Assembly: GCA_021464415.1 (NCBI GenBank)
Contig: CM038469.1
Span: forward strand, 11,634,501 to 11,698,500
From: Lonicera japonica
Taxonomy: Eukaryota; Streptophyta; Magnoliopsida; Dipsacales; Caprifoliaceae
Direction of reading: 5' to 3'
DNA length: 64,000 bases
Position 1 is the stretch's first letter. The number at the start of each line of letters is the position of its first letter. Position numbers and translations under genes: made by a program. Under the pieces are notes generated by a model, which searched no databases, was not told the origin of the DNA, and saw nothing but the letters and a program-made list of their open reading frames with translations. Below, piece after piece: positions 1 to 12,318 of this stretch.

Positions 1-820
1 CAAATAAAGGTCTTAATGTCTGGTATTAAACAATTCTATATATACAATACAAGTAAAATCAAATCTGATTAGAACATAATCCTTAACTTGAGGACTAGAA
101 AATGACTCGGTACATCATAGGCTTTTAAAAAGGTTGAACCGCTTGCCACCTCGAAGCCTATAATACAAAACTACTAGAAAAATGAATGAGCCAAATCCAG
201 GCTCAATAGAAAATATATAAGTTTTTGTAAAAAGTATACATAGCCATTAATTATATCAATAGTACTTTTTAACAATGTCAATAGTACAATGCAGTCGCAT
301 AGATACATGCCGAACCCCACTAGGATACTCGTCCTAGACTCTAGAAGCTAACTCACTTAACTAGCCATATTCACCCCTAAATGTGACAATATAAGATTTC
401 TTGTAACTTTAAGGGTTAATGAACTTATTTCTATCTTACTAATTACTAGCTTCATAAAGCTCATCATGCTAACTATGCTCAGATCCCACAATGTAACCAA
501 CACCGTATATTCCACGTTCTAAACTATTCCATAGCTTGTTCATAAATATAAGATATATTGATAACACTAAGTGAAGTGCGTAGTATTTAAACTTAGATTA
601 TAGTTTATTATGTATTATGTATTTGGTTAGGTAGAAGGTTTTACTGCTATGGAACCAATCTTGTATTACGTATAGATTTGCCCATATGCCATGTCTAAGG
701 CCAATGATCATTAATATTATTCACTTTCCACTTTGTCTATTAATATGTTATAGAATTGGCCAAGTGTTCCTTTATGTATATTATGGATTCCACCTCCCTA
801 GTCAACTTGCACATGCAATG
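1..820. other. AT-rich non-coding flank, nothing recognised
   Basis: No ORF longer than about 60 codons with family resemblance, no LTR terminus and no clear terminal inverted repeat is visible here. The stretch ends at the CTAGC target-site copy (821-825) that marks the left edge of the Athila-like element. Confidence 0.5.
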
Positions 821-825
821 CTAGC

Positions 826-2312
826 AGTTTTAATAAATTTTAATACTCGCAAGTGCATGAATCAGTTTATAGTGTAGCGTGTAAGCGAGGTCGATCCCAC
901 AAGAACTCAAACAGTATGTTTTATAATTATCTTGTTAATCTTTCACTAAACTCCTAATCTAGCTAGAAAAGTTTATGGGAATCAAAGAAATTAAATAAAG
1001 TAAATTAAATAAGATAAAGCAAAGCAAGTAAATTAAAGTAAATTAAAGTAAATTAAAGTAAATAAAGTAATCTTTCACTAAATAGCCGTTACAAAAGGGC
1101 TATTTTGGTGTAGTGAACTAAACTGAACAATACTAAGCAAGATAATTAAATTAAAGAATTAATTAACTAGAATTTCAGAGTGATATATTTAATATCATCT
1201 TTCTAAGTATTCATACTCATTAACTCTACTTTTTTCTCGCAATAATTTAGTCCCTCGACTCTATTATTTGAGAAAAATAAAATCAATAAAGTCCAATTAA
1301 TTAATAAAATCCAATTGTAAATCTTCCACAGCCAAACTTATGTATAAAGTCAAAACACTCACTATATCTGTCAAAACACATCATATATCCATTCTCAATA
1401 AATCGTAAGGCGAGTCGAATAAAAAATAATGAGAATCCAACTTTATTTTTATCAAATAAAATAGGCCTCTAATAGGAAGAATTGTATTTAACATTAAAGC
1501 ATTAAATTGGTAGAGTCAACTGACATGAACACGTGCAAAGGAATCAATTAAATATACTCATCATAACCCTAGTACAAATTTACGCTAGCATAGAATAAAT
1601 TAAATTATAAGAAATAATAAAATTAAAATAAACTTACTTGGCATTAATTACAATGGATAATAAAATAAATTCTTCAATCTTCAAACTCTTCAATTAAATA
1701 AAGCTAAAGAAAAATAATAAAATAATAATTGAAAAGAAGAAGAAGGAGGCTCGGAAGCACTGTTACTGTTGGCTGGTTGAATTGTGCATGGCCCCCATTA
1801 TTTGTAATGTTGATGTCTCCTTTTTTAAGCCATAGTCAACTTGGATTTGGAGCATTACATTATTTGGGCTTCATTTAGATTAAGGACCGCTATGCTGGGC
1901 TCATCTTTAGGCTGACTTGGAAGATGGGCTTGTTAAAATTAATAGCAATTATATGAATTCACTCATAATTAAATATAATGAATTTTTGCCATTTTAGGGT
2001 GCTTTATTTTGCGTTGCAATTTCGTAGCCTGACATGCCTAAATTTAAAAAAAATTCTGAACTGTAAAGTTGTAGCTCTCAAAATTTTCTTTAAATTAGGC
2101 TCAAGAACCGCATTATTTGGAGTTCCGAGTAAAAAGTTATGCGTTCAGAAGTATTGACCAACTTTACGTGTCTTCACTTGCTTTAATTTCTCTATTTTTC
2201 TCATTCTTTTCTAGCACTTGAAAAACATAAAAAAATAAAAATATTAATAACATTTTACGCTCTCTAAATTATAAATTGACATAATAAATTATACTAATTT
2301 CTTAGTACATCA
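826..2312 (-). repeat. 3' LTR of the Athila-like element
   Basis: It aligns along its length with 12319-13721, sharing for example the block from TTTTAATACTCGCAAG through TAGTGTAGCGTGTAAG near one end and TTAGTACATCA at the other. It carries an extra stretch around 1026-1125 made of short tandem AAATTAAAGT-like units plus a GCCGTTACAAAAGGGC segment absent from the other LTR. On the minus strand it is preceded by a purine-rich tract, the expected site of plus-strand DNA priming. Confidence 0.85.
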
Positions 2313-2980
2313 ATTTTCCCCCAACTTACACTTTGCTAGTCCTCGAGCAAAGCAAAAATATCAAAATAAATTATTTTCTTGAGTCCAAAGTTTTCCAATA
2401 TAATTCCAACGCAATGGTTGTTTTTAAAATCCAATTTCACTTTCTTCACCAATGCAAATAACTCAACAAAGACATCCAAATACCCACATACTAATGGAAT
2501 GTAACACACATGCAATATCAAAATTCTCAGACTAGCAAGATTAATAAAATATTGCATTCTAACCAATCTCATTGTGTGTGTATGAATTGACAACAACATG
2601 ACATCATTGATATCTAAGTAGGCAAAATCTTAAAATCACATCCGAACTATGCTTTGACTTAACTCCTCACATGGCATACACTCAACAAATGAAATACTCG
2701 AAAATAGTGTGTAAATACCCTCATTACATGCGAGGTATAAAGAGTAAATGTACTCAAATACAAAAGCCTCTCGCATGTATATATGAAAAACTCTATAAAT
2801 GAAAGAATAGTAGTCTCATAAACGGATATATCTCACTAGAAAATCGAAATGTATAAATGGATCCCCTTCACCACTCCCACATCTAAACTATATTTCAAAT
2901 GATCATTAGGACCTTTTCATGTTGTAATGTAAGGCTTAGGGGTAAGGGTGATTTAAGGGGAATTTTTAGAATTAATTCGT
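2313..2980 (-). other. 3' internal region of the Athila-like element
   Basis: Non-coding sequence between the nested LTR at 2981 and the 3' LTR. On the minus strand its end reads CTCGAGGACTAGCAAAG followed closely by the polypurine tract, a layout familiar from the 3' ends of Athila/Tat-type internal domains. No intact frame is present. Confidence 0.5.
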
Positions 2981-4220
2981 TGTTGGTTAATTCCGCACTT
3001 AAATACAATAAAATCTTACTTTTGTGTAAAATAATTAAATTAGTATAGCGAATAAGTAGGAGTCAATCCAAATCCAAGTTAATACTTTAAAAGTAGGAAA
3101 ATTTGTCGAAATCCAATATTTTAAGAATATAAATTAAAACAGTGTTTAAATTTTTTTATTTAAATTATCTAAAATAAGAAACTAAACTAATTAAACTAAA
3201 CTAATTAAATTAAAGAAAACAAATAATCAATAATAAGAAATCCCAAGGAAAGAAAATCCACCACCATGGATATAAACAAAAAGTATCTAATTATATTTTT
3301 AATATTCCTCCTTACTATATAAACAAATTCAAAATCACCATCATTCGTTCTTTAAAACTAATGTAAATAAAAATAAGCATCGCATGTATCCCCAAATTGG
3401 TGATCACAAGAAATCCTTCCTTTATTTTAAAAATAATTAAAGTACTAGAAAGAAAACACACGTTATAATAATGGTAATTTCAAAATCTATTTTAATTCGG
3501 GACAAATAATTAAAAATCGATTAGAATTAAATTAAGCCCATTACATCTATGGCGGTTTCATCCCTCCCCTTTGGGAGAGAATTTAGCTAAGCATATTAAA
3601 TAAAAGACACATTAAAATAAAATAATAATTCACCATTAAAATTAAAATTAAAGTACTTGAATAAAAACTATAGAAAATTAGAAAGCTAGAAAACGTCCCT
3701 TTTTATTATACTCGAACTAACGTATACAGCACGGTTTTACGCTGTCAATTTCTTCTCCTTCAATACTTCGGCCACACGGCAACTAGTATATGGAGGATTT
3801 TCTCTCTCTAGAACTCTTTAATAATATCTATATTCTATCTATTTTCTCTATCTTTTTCTATATCTGTTTTCTTCTATGATTTTAGGTGTAGAGAATGGGT
3901 CTATATATAGGAATAAGAGATAGAAGTGTAAAAGGTTTAGGAAACTAGAATTGTAGAAGAAATAACAACTTTGATTTCAATTAGGAGAATAAAGAGTTGT
4001 ATTCAAATTAGGAGAGAATATTGAATTTGAATATTTTTTCTTCTTTATCTTCCTTTCTGATCTTCAATAGACTTCTTTCACATTCTTAGTCTTTTTATCA
4101 CAATTTACTTCTTCCCTACAAAAAGACAAAATAAATATTATTCCTCCATAATTTAAGCATTAATTTTATTTTAAGAAAATATTATTTGCAAGTTAAAATA
4201 ACAATTTTGGGCACTTATCA
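2981..4220 (-). mobile_element. Athila-type solo LTR (probable) nested in the larger element
   Basis: Read on the minus strand the segment begins TGATAAGTGCCCAAAATT and ends AATTAACCAACA, with a TATA-like TATATATAGACCC at about 3890-3905 in the appropriate part. Ends and composition fit an LTR of the same general class as the flanking Athila LTRs but a different family. No convincing 5-bp target-site duplication was found (flanks TTCGT and AAGCG), so the boundaries are provisional. Confidence 0.5.
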
Positions 4221-5419
4221 AAGCGTTTATCAAATGAAGGGTACATAAGAGTTCAAAGATTTAAGAAATACATTGAGATATAAAATTGACACTTTTGGGC
4301 TTAACATTAACTTTATATGAGCCTTTTCTTTTGTTTTTTTTAAAGTATTTTTCCATCTTTTGTTCCATTCTTTCTTTCATTCATCTTTTTCTAAATTGTT
4401 TTCAAAAATTTTCAATTTTTTTTACATCTCCTGTTTTTTTCAAATTTTCACACATTTATTTTCGTTTTGTATTTGGAGGAGATTTCATAACTTTATTTTT
4501 TCATCCTCATACTTTTTTTATTTTTCACTTTCTCACTTCTTTTTTTCATCCTTTTTTTTAGTTCTAAGCTCACTTTTCACTATTTTCCATACATAAAATA
4601 AATAATCTCAACATATTCTTAGATAAAGGGTAGGCTATAAATATAGGCTGAACTCCTAATTTGAGTAGGGTAAGGTTATCGAGTTAACAACAAAAAGGCT
4701 CATATATAAGGCTCAAAGGGGTTGACTAACGGTATAAATACAAAGGTAGGATTTCGCTAATAAATAGGCCACCAAAGATGGCCTAAATCACTTCTTATGG
4801 TCTATAGCTCTTCGGATTAAGTAATATCAAGGATCTTAAAAAAATTGCATTTCATGGACGTACCTTTCTAACATTCAATCAAAGCGAAGAATAATGAGAC
4901 TATTCAATGAAGTACTCTTAAAAAAAATTTAGAGTTGATGTATAACCCTCAAAAAGGAAGATTGGCTCAAATTCTCAGGTTATTTAGTCACCACATTTAT
5001 GTTTTTCAAGAATCTTAAGTTACATTTACGCATCATGTGGACATCCCATTTTATGTCTCTTGAGAGAACATATAGTTCACTCCCCGACTGAATACAAGCA
5101 AGCTAAGAAGAACCTGGAAGACGAATACTAAAGCTCAGACTGTTCCCAAGAGGGGATTTTTGCACAAGAAAATGTCTCTTTTCAGTACAAGAACTAAAAA
5201 ATCCAAAATGTGAAGTGAAGTTATTTGAGGAAGAAAAGAGAAGATCGGTCTTACCAAATAACCGATCGGGCTTCATAAAATAGGCAACTCCCTTACAGCT
5301 GGATTGGTCATAAGAACCCACGGGTCGGCCTTTTTAGCACACAGATTGGTCTTAACGGTAAACCGATCGGTATTCACTTAAATTCAATCGGTCTTCAATG
5401 CTACTGAATCGGTCTTTGG
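4221..5419. other. Retrotransposon-derived non-coding region
   Basis: It contains a T-rich block (4320-4600) and then sequence with short recurring GGCTCA/GGCC motifs, consistent with the 3' untranslated part of the Athila-like element. From about 5,200 it carries repeated CGATCGGTCTT-like motifs that also occur at 6,830-6,845 and 7,425-7,460, so the right part belongs to the Tat-type LTR ending at 7,811. The exact junction and the left end of that LTR could not be located. Confidence 0.4.
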
Positions 5420-6819
5420 TGTCACACCCGTCCCGGAGACCCTATGCAAATCTCAAAGTCAAGGTGGACTAATAATAGCTAATAATCATAATTTCCAAAT
5501 ATACAACTTTAATAACTTGTAGAAGCAAAAAAAAAAACATTTAGAAAATAAAGATCACTTCAATTTTATAACAAATATCCATCTTCTAAGTCGTTGATAC
5601 AACGACCATCATCAAACGACACAACATGTAAATATAATTCTCAACGACGGACAATATACACTTGGGTTACATAACACTTTACCATATTTATACAAGATAT
5701 ACAAATTTTATACAGCTCCAAAAACATTTATACATCTTCCAAACACCATCTAGACCTTGGCCAGACAATCTTCTTTTCCACCTTGAAGGAAACTAAACAC
5801 TGTAAGCACAAAGCTTAGTGAATACATTACTCACACACCCAAGCAATAAAGTATATATATATTCATCTCCCACAAAGCCCAAGACTCAAGGCATTATAAA
5901 CAATAGCCTCCCACAAATCCCAAGGCCCAAGGCATTATATATATATACTCTGGTCTCCTACAAAGCTCGAGACTCAAAGGCATTAATACACCAACCTCCC
6001 AAAAAGCCAAGGCCCAAGGCATTATATACAACAGTCTCCCACAAAGCCCAAGACCCAAGGCATTCATAATTTACATACATATAACTCCATATACATATAT
6101 AAATATAATCCATGTGAGGTAGTACACTCACCTCAAAAGTTCACACTAACCAAACTTGAAAATCTACTTCTGTTGTGCCATAGAAATAGTAGCTCCTTCA
6201 CCTATCAATCCAAACCAATTAGTAATCCAATCTCACCTCAACATACACATATATATATGTACCATTCTTTTACATAAGTGCACAATAAATAATATAAAGA
6301 ACATAATTTACTAACCAATTCTTGATTTTCTAGGATTTTTCTTCAATTTTCTCTTCTCTTTTCTTCTCCCTCTTCTTTTCCTCTCTATTTTCTCTATTTT
6401 TGGTAAATAATTATAATTTTAGGAAGAAAATAGTGTATAATATCTATTATCGCTGAGCCAAGCACCTCAATATGCCCTGTCATGCTTAAATGAAAATGAA
6501 GGAGAATAAGACACATACCACATGCTTGCAATTTTACACATAAGCAACACTGGCATTTTGTTTTCAAGTTTCACTCTATTTCTTCTACTTCTTTACACAT
6601 GTAAGCACCTTATACTTTCTCATGTGAAATTCAAGCTTGTACTACCACTTGTACATATCATTCAACATATGAAATGCACACACAAAGTATGAATACAACT
6701 CTCCAATTCAAATATGTTTACACTTGGCATTAAACACCCGCTAAATGCAATGATGTATGATGCATACTAATCATGCTTAATTATGTAAATAAAATATGTT
6801 TAAGGTTTAGGGTGTCACA
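5420..6819. mobile_element. 1.4-kb solo LTR with perfect TSD (TTTGG)
   Basis: The segment begins TGTCACACCCGTCCCGG and ends TTTAGGGTGTCACA, giving inverted TGTCACACCC/GGGTGTCACA termini of LTR type. TTTGG lies immediately before (5415-5419) and after (6820-6824), a perfect 5-bp target-site duplication. No internal retroviral domain lies between, so this is a solo LTR left by LTR-LTR recombination. Termini resemble chromovirus-type LTRs; the clade is an inference. It interrupts the Tat-type LTR that ends at 7,811, so it is younger. Confidence 0.85.
5864..6066 (+). repeat. Tandem repeat of about 45-60 bp inside the solo LTR
   Basis: About five imperfect units built around CCCACAAAGCCCAAGACC followed by CAAGGCATTATA, spaced 45-60 bp apart. 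The open frame across them (5818-6069) reflects this repetition and is not a gene. Confidence 0.75.
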
Positions 6820-6824
6820 TTTGG

Positions 6825-7811
6825 GCATTACCAATCGGTCTTTGAGGTTACAAGCCTCATCTTCCACTATATCAACCAAAATAGAATAGATAGAGGAGGG
6901 AAGCCCCTGAATAAGGGAGAGCTCGAGAGAGGGCCAAAAAGGAAGCCCCCAAATAGTGGCAGGAGCTCAAGAGAGAGCCTCAAACAAGCATAAAAGTAGA
7001 GAAAGCCTAGAGCAGTGAACGAAAAAAGAAACAAGAGCAAAGGCTCGAAAGATAGGGAATTAGATCTAAAGATAGAAACACATTGTAAAAATGATGTATT
7101 CAAAATTCTTAAACTAGTTACTAATTGTAATACCTTTTCAATACCAATCGAAACAAAAAGGCTTTGTCTTCGAAAATATGGTATTCTATTTATCTCTCTA
7201 AATCTATTTTAGTTTTATTTACTTGCCTCCCATGCATGTATATAAACTGTTATGAATGTTGTATATAACACACATATTTATTGCATGTTAATTAATAAGA
7301 AATTGGACATAGTTAGCTTGTATAAACTTGCATATTTTTGTTTTGGATTGGGATTGAGTTTTATTTCACTTTTGCATTCTTCCCGGCACCATAAAATATG
7401 TAGACCAATCCATCGCCACCAAAGACCGATCGGTCTAGTGTTAATGCCGATTGGTCTTTGGTTAATTTTCACTATTTGTGTCGAATTTCGTACATCTTTC
7501 TAGCATGTTAATAAAATCAGTATATATGCACGTCTATGCCACAAACAATAGGAACAAGATAAAAATATGAAATTGAGCATGTACATTTAGAAACCGAAAG
7601 GGCGACGCGGGTGCCTAACACCTTCCCGCATTGTAATATAGTTCCCGAACCCATTCTGGTTACGCATACCACGTTATACCCCAATAGGGTACAAAAATAC
7701 ACTTTTGCCATTTTTTTCGAAAAACACACTAGCTACTCAAAAACCATTCCAAACCGAGCCATGCGCCGAACGGCGTCAGGGGTGTGGGGGGGTCCCGTCC
7801 AGATTCTCACA
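6825..7811 (+). mobile_element. Tat-type 5' LTR, right part
   Basis: The segment ends ATTCTCACA and is followed one base later by a primer-binding-site-like sequence. It contains the block GAAAGGGCGACGCGGGTGCC followed by TAACACCTTCCCG (about 7597-7630), which recurs at 58,077-58,110 and inverted at about 61,786-61,815 in two other Tat-type LTRs of this window. The left part of this LTR lies left of the TTTGG solo LTR; its true start was not found. Confidence 0.65.
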
Positions 7812-7812
7812 G

Positions 7813-7829
7813 TGGTGATTCTGCTGGGA
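7813..7829 (+). other. Primer-binding site of the Tat-type element
   Basis: TGGTGATTCTGCTGGG lies one base after the LTR end CA. It resembles the TGGCGACTC-type primer-binding sites of Tat/Ogre elements; the tRNA matched was not verified. Confidence 0.6.
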
Positions 7830-8480
7830 AAAATTTAAGCGAACTAGATTCTATGATATGTATATGCTTGCTATTATGCTCTATCTACTTTCTATTTATT
7901 GTACACACATGTCTTAACCTGTTTTTACATGTTATGTACTGACTTCGCCTTTTTATACCAACTTAAACATATGCTAAGATTTCCCGAGAATATAGTAGCA
8001 TGCTAGGTGGATTCGATGTAGATATTTTTGCCTAAGAACAAAAAAAATATATTTTTCCTTTCCCTTTTTTCTAAAATAAAATTGAGCAAAATTACCAACA
8101 CTTAACACATCTGCAAAGCATACATATATCATACCTTCCTAAACCCGAGGGCCGAATATAAAAGTATGCCGACTTGACGAGTCGGCAAACACTGAAGCAT
8201 AAGCCCTCACTTCTTCTCGATCTCGTATCCTCTGAGTATATTGTAACCGTCCAACATAGTACTAACGATTACCTTGATGGGTGGAAGGTATATCGTGGGA
8301 CCTGTTATAGTACTCTGTATGTATCAAATTAAGCGCCACGTGTACGGATCATTCTTCGAAATTGTGAAGTATTTAGTGAGCTGATGGCATAAAGGCCAAT
8401 CTATGTACATTTAGGGTATATCAAATGGTCGTTCACACGTACACTCAGTGTATATCGTGAAATCATACCTGTAGGTCACT
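7830..8480 (+). other. Leader region of the Tat-type element
   Basis: Sequence downstream of the primer-binding site with no long reading frame, in the position of the long 5' untranslated region typical of Tat/Ogre elements. It includes the small palindrome GCCGACTTGACGAGTCGGC at about 8168-8186. It stops at a G-run (about 8485-8492) where different sequence begins, so the element is truncated here. Confidence 0.45.
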
Positions 8481-9985
8481 CAGAGGGGGGGTGTATAAAA
8501 AAATTTAATACGGAATTAAAATCGTAAAATGTTTAAATAAAATAATTTACAAACAAATTTATCAAGGAATGTAAGCCAATAAACAATAGAAGAGCAAATA
8601 AATAAGTAATCTCAAACAATTTAAACAATCAATAATAAAGAGATTGATAAGAAAGATTGAACAATTTGAAGTCGAAGATTTTTTGTCCACACGGTTCGGC
8701 TTGTTCCCCCTAACTCTGCGCTCGGTTAGTTCCCCGAGATTTCCACTATAACCGTCTCCTTTCGGGTGAAGATCACCACAGTGTATTCTTCTCACACACT
8801 CTTACATAAGAAACACCCTCAATACTCTCACAAGAAATCCCTCTTGCTAAAATACACTTCTCACAAATATGAAGAATAAGTTTTGGTGGCTAACACCAAT
8901 GTACAATATCTCTCTTGTGTATTCAAAATACCTATTTTTTAAATCCCTTCCGAATAACTTTGTATATATGTAAAATGAGTTTGTAGAATGATTCCATCTA
9001 GGGCCGTTGGGGATAATAAGAGAGATTTTGGCTCCAAAGTATACATTTTCCTTTCCAACAGCTAGTTTTGAAATAAAATTCAAACTTGTTTTGTTAATTT
9101 CAATTTGACCGTTGGATCTTCAAATTTTAGTCAAAATTGCCAAATGTTGTCTGAACTGTAAAAAAAAATTATGTGTTAGATTAAAACAAACTTGAGCGAA
9201 TACAAAAATAAAAATTTCTTTAATTTAGTTCAAATAAAAGTCAATGATTTTTGAACCTCAAATATATGCTTTGATACCCATTTTTATTATAACTTAAAAT
9301 ATGTCATTTAAAATTAATATGAATTTATTTTGAAACTGTTTTTGTATGATGTTTTTCAAATAAATTCATTAATTTTGAATATTTCTTTTTGATCAAAAAG
9401 TATCAAAAAATCTAAGACATTTACTTAATTCGTGTAAAGTTTGATGTTCTTGATCCTTTCTTGGTTTTGATTCTTTGTGAAGCACATGGAGATTTTGAAT
9501 TTCTTGTGAAAAAATAAAAAATCAATTGGTTGGAAAAGATATCATTCTTTATGTAATTATCAAAATAAGACAAGGTCATAAATTCAAACATTCTTAAGGC
9601 AAAAGAAGCCTATTTCAATTAATTTGACACCAGGGTAAAGACAATATTCTTTCATAAATAAAAAAAAAAATTGTGCAAACTATACATTTTCTTTCACACG
9701 CTTTGCGTGTGTTATGCCATTAATTTTTATTTCTTTTCAAAAACAAAAGACATTTACTTGTGTAAAGTCATATTCTTTAAAAAAAATAAAAAATCAATCA
9801 TTCTTTATGGACAAATAAATTCAAACATTCTTTATTTCAATTAATTTGGATAAATAAATTGTGATTCAACTCTCATTTTTGATAAACGAAAATATCCTTT
9901 AACCATAGCACAGTTAAAATTGCATCACTTTCTTCGATATGGTAAAATCACGACATTAAAGATTTTTCTTCTGATCCCATGCCAA
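8481..9985. other. Retroelement-like non-coding segment with a partial internal duplication
   Basis: It starts with a GGGGGGG run and contains an AC-GGTTCGGCTTGTTCC block near 8690-8710, similar in style to LTR/leader junctions of Ty1/copia-type elements, but no domain or clear termini were found. Part of 9,410-9,640 recurs in shortened form at 9,745-9,855: both contain GACATTTACTT, GTGTAAAGT, AAAAAATCAAT, ATTCAAACATTCTT and TTTCAATTAATTTG in the same order. No gene recognised. Confidence 0.35.
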
Positions 9986-10987
9986 TGGAAGTTCATATGC
10001 ATGTTAATCAATTTCAACGAAACATGAACAACTTATTCAAGCATTTGAAAAAAAAATACAGCATTATCGCACTTATTTTTCTCAGCAATTTTGCATGTAA
10101 AAAGGTTGATATAACGTGCTCGCTTGTACATGAGCATTCATTAAAAACTGGAGGGAGACTACATTCCCATTTAGAAAGTGAGGAATAAATGGTTGAACCC
10201 GGCAAATATATAGAAAAAAATGAAGCAGTTGAAAAGAAGCTAGGTAATGAAACCAAAAGTGAGAAAAAGACTCTTAGCTACAATTCTGGCTAATGTAGTC
10301 CGAGGGGATGAAACGAAAAAAAAAATGATGAGGGGGAATAAAAAAAAGAAAAAAAAGGCAGACAAAGTCATTTCTTGTTTCCGAAAAAAAGACAAAGAAA
10401 AACAGAAACAGACCAATAGGATATGAGATGGTCTCCATTTGAGTTTTAACACTCTATCTTGTCATTTGATCAAAATGCATAGGTAACAATAATTTTATTG
10501 AATTTTCGAAAACAGTAAGTGTAATATATTATTGACGCATGGCATGCTTTTATAAGAGATAGTCCAAACACCGTCAAAGTTGATTGATGCATGACATAAC
10601 TTCTTTCCCTTCCCCCCTAAGGAAAATCTAGAAAAAAATCATGGCTTTGCCATATTTAAGAAGGAGTTTGCTCCCTTGCTGTCTTTAATCAACAATTTTC
10701 AAAAATCATAATCAGAATTGAATCACAATTTTGTTTTCTTAAATAATCACATCCTTTCAAATGAGAGTTTCACATCAAATCACGTGTTCCAATAAAATTG
10801 AATTCTTTCAAACTTTTTCCACGCCAATTCGCGTACTTTAAATAAATAATAAAATCTTCTTAAAAAGGAAAATTCACATTAATTCATGTGTTCAAATAAA
10901 TTCAAATTCTTTCAAAAATCAATCACGCTAATTCACGTGTGATAAATAATTGAATTCCTTCAAATAACAAACTCTGAATCAATCGTT
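9986..10987. other. Degenerate interior of the Athila-like element, no gene
   Basis: Short frames only. 10,740-10,980 contains four loose repeats of a unit with TTCAC(A/G)-TAATTC-CGTGT followed by AATAAATTGAATTCTTTCAAA. Homopurine runs occur at 10,315-10,410. Nothing resembling a domain could be read on either strand. Confidence 0.4.
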
Positions 10988-11625
10988 TCACGATTTCATT
11001 ATTTCGAGAGATGTGATATTTTCATCGAACTTCAACAGAAGTAATTGGCATTTGATTCTGATAATCATTTGCAAATGTGATTTTTCTCGTTTTAATATTA
11101 TTGATATTGCTTGCGAATGTGTTTCATTAAATCTTTCCCACGCTTCAAAGAATTTTTCTTCATCTTCTTGGCAAAAATCAGTTATTTTTTTCCCAAGTTC
11201 ATTAGTTTTAGCCATATGAACTAATTTTGCTAAAAAATTAGTAACTGACCCATCCCAATTTGTGATAGATCTTGAGGGTAAAGAGTTTAAGATTTAGTTT
11301 TGTTTTTTAGACAAAATGGGAATAAATGCAACCTAACGGATTCTTTAGAAAAAAATTGAAATCTAAAAGTTAGCGCATATCTCTTAAAAAGCTTTTATAT
11401 GAAGATAAGGATCTTCCATTTCTAAGCCATTAAAAGTAATGAACAATTGTATTACTTGTGGTTTTAATTTAAAATGACCTGCTGTAATAGCCGGTTAAAC
11501 AATACATGAGGGATGATTAGTAGATATGGGAGCAAAGAGTTCTTTTAAACTTTTATTATCTTCACGTTCCACCATCTTTATTTATTCTTCAAATAAATGA
11601 TTAATTTCTAAATTTTCTATTCTAT
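10988..11625 (-). pseudogene. gag: Athila-type gag remnant (retrotransposon gag domain)
   Basis: On the minus strand, from about 11,625 downward, the conceptual translation shows in order a TAGHFKLKPQVIQLF-like segment, GLEMEDPYLHI, a stop- and frameshift-riddled middle (RSITNWD), then the longest open piece (11,215-10,988) containing EKFFEAWERFNET. These correspond to the helical core of the plant Ty3/gypsy gag domain, where the usual pattern is ...EDPYLHI...L.SLP..SI..W...E.F.E.WERF. At least two stops and one or more frame changes make it non-functional. Its position between the PBS at 12.3 kb and the 3' LTR at 2.3 kb, and its minus orientation, match the surrounding element. Gag would form the cytoplasmic virus-like particle. 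Confidence 0.75.
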
Positions 11626-11692
11626 TAAGTATCACTCTTCCTCGACTCCAACAAATGCTCATAAACTAAATAATTCGTTTTTTTAATATTTT

Positions 11693-11968
<276 letters not shown>

Positions 11969-11989
11969 GAAGTAAATAAAAGGGTTAAT

Positions 11990-12120
11990 AATAAGGAGGA
12001 AATGTTTGAAAGGCTTGCGACAAAAACAAGGTTACTTTGTTTCTGCCAAGTATTGAACTTATGACCTCTTCTATCCAAAACACAACTCTTACCAACCAGG
12101 ACAAAAGGACTTCAAAAAAA
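11990..12120 (-). mobile_element. tRNA-derived SINE-like unit
   Basis: On the minus strand there is CTGGTTGGTAAGAGTTG, an A-box-like motif, followed about 30 bp later by GGTCATAAGTTCAATACT, a B-box-like motif, the spacing expected of an internal RNA polymerase III promoter. It matches the style of plant tRNA-related SINE heads. Its presumed 3' end runs into the AAT microsatellite at 11,968. No target-site duplication identified. Confidence 0.5.
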
Positions 12121-12296
12121 AGTTGTTCCACTATTTGTATATTGTTCCGCCCAGATCCTTTAATTACACCAAAAATCAATGAATAACTTTTTTTAATATA
12201 TATATATATATATATGAATATTCTATATTCTTTTTTTTAAGAAGAAAACTAATAGAAATAATTTAATTACTAAATTAACAAGATTAAATTAGAGTC

Positions 12297-12314
12297 ACCA
12301 ACAATGGCACCAAA
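12297..12314 (-). other. Primer-binding site of the Athila-like element
   Basis: Minus strand TTTTTGGTGCCATTGTTGG, two to three bases after the 5' LTR end (AGAACA). It corresponds to the TGGCGCCGTTGCC-type PBS of Athila elements with C-to-T and G-to-A changes typical of decayed methylated DNA. It fixes the orientation of the element. Confidence 0.75.
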
Positions 12315-12318
12315 AACC

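Noticed and set aside
4286..4596. Phe-rich overlapping frames
   Set aside because: T-rich low-complexity DNA.
5818..6069. 83-aa Pro/Lys/His-rich frame
   Set aside because: It coincides with a tandem repeat inside a solo LTR.
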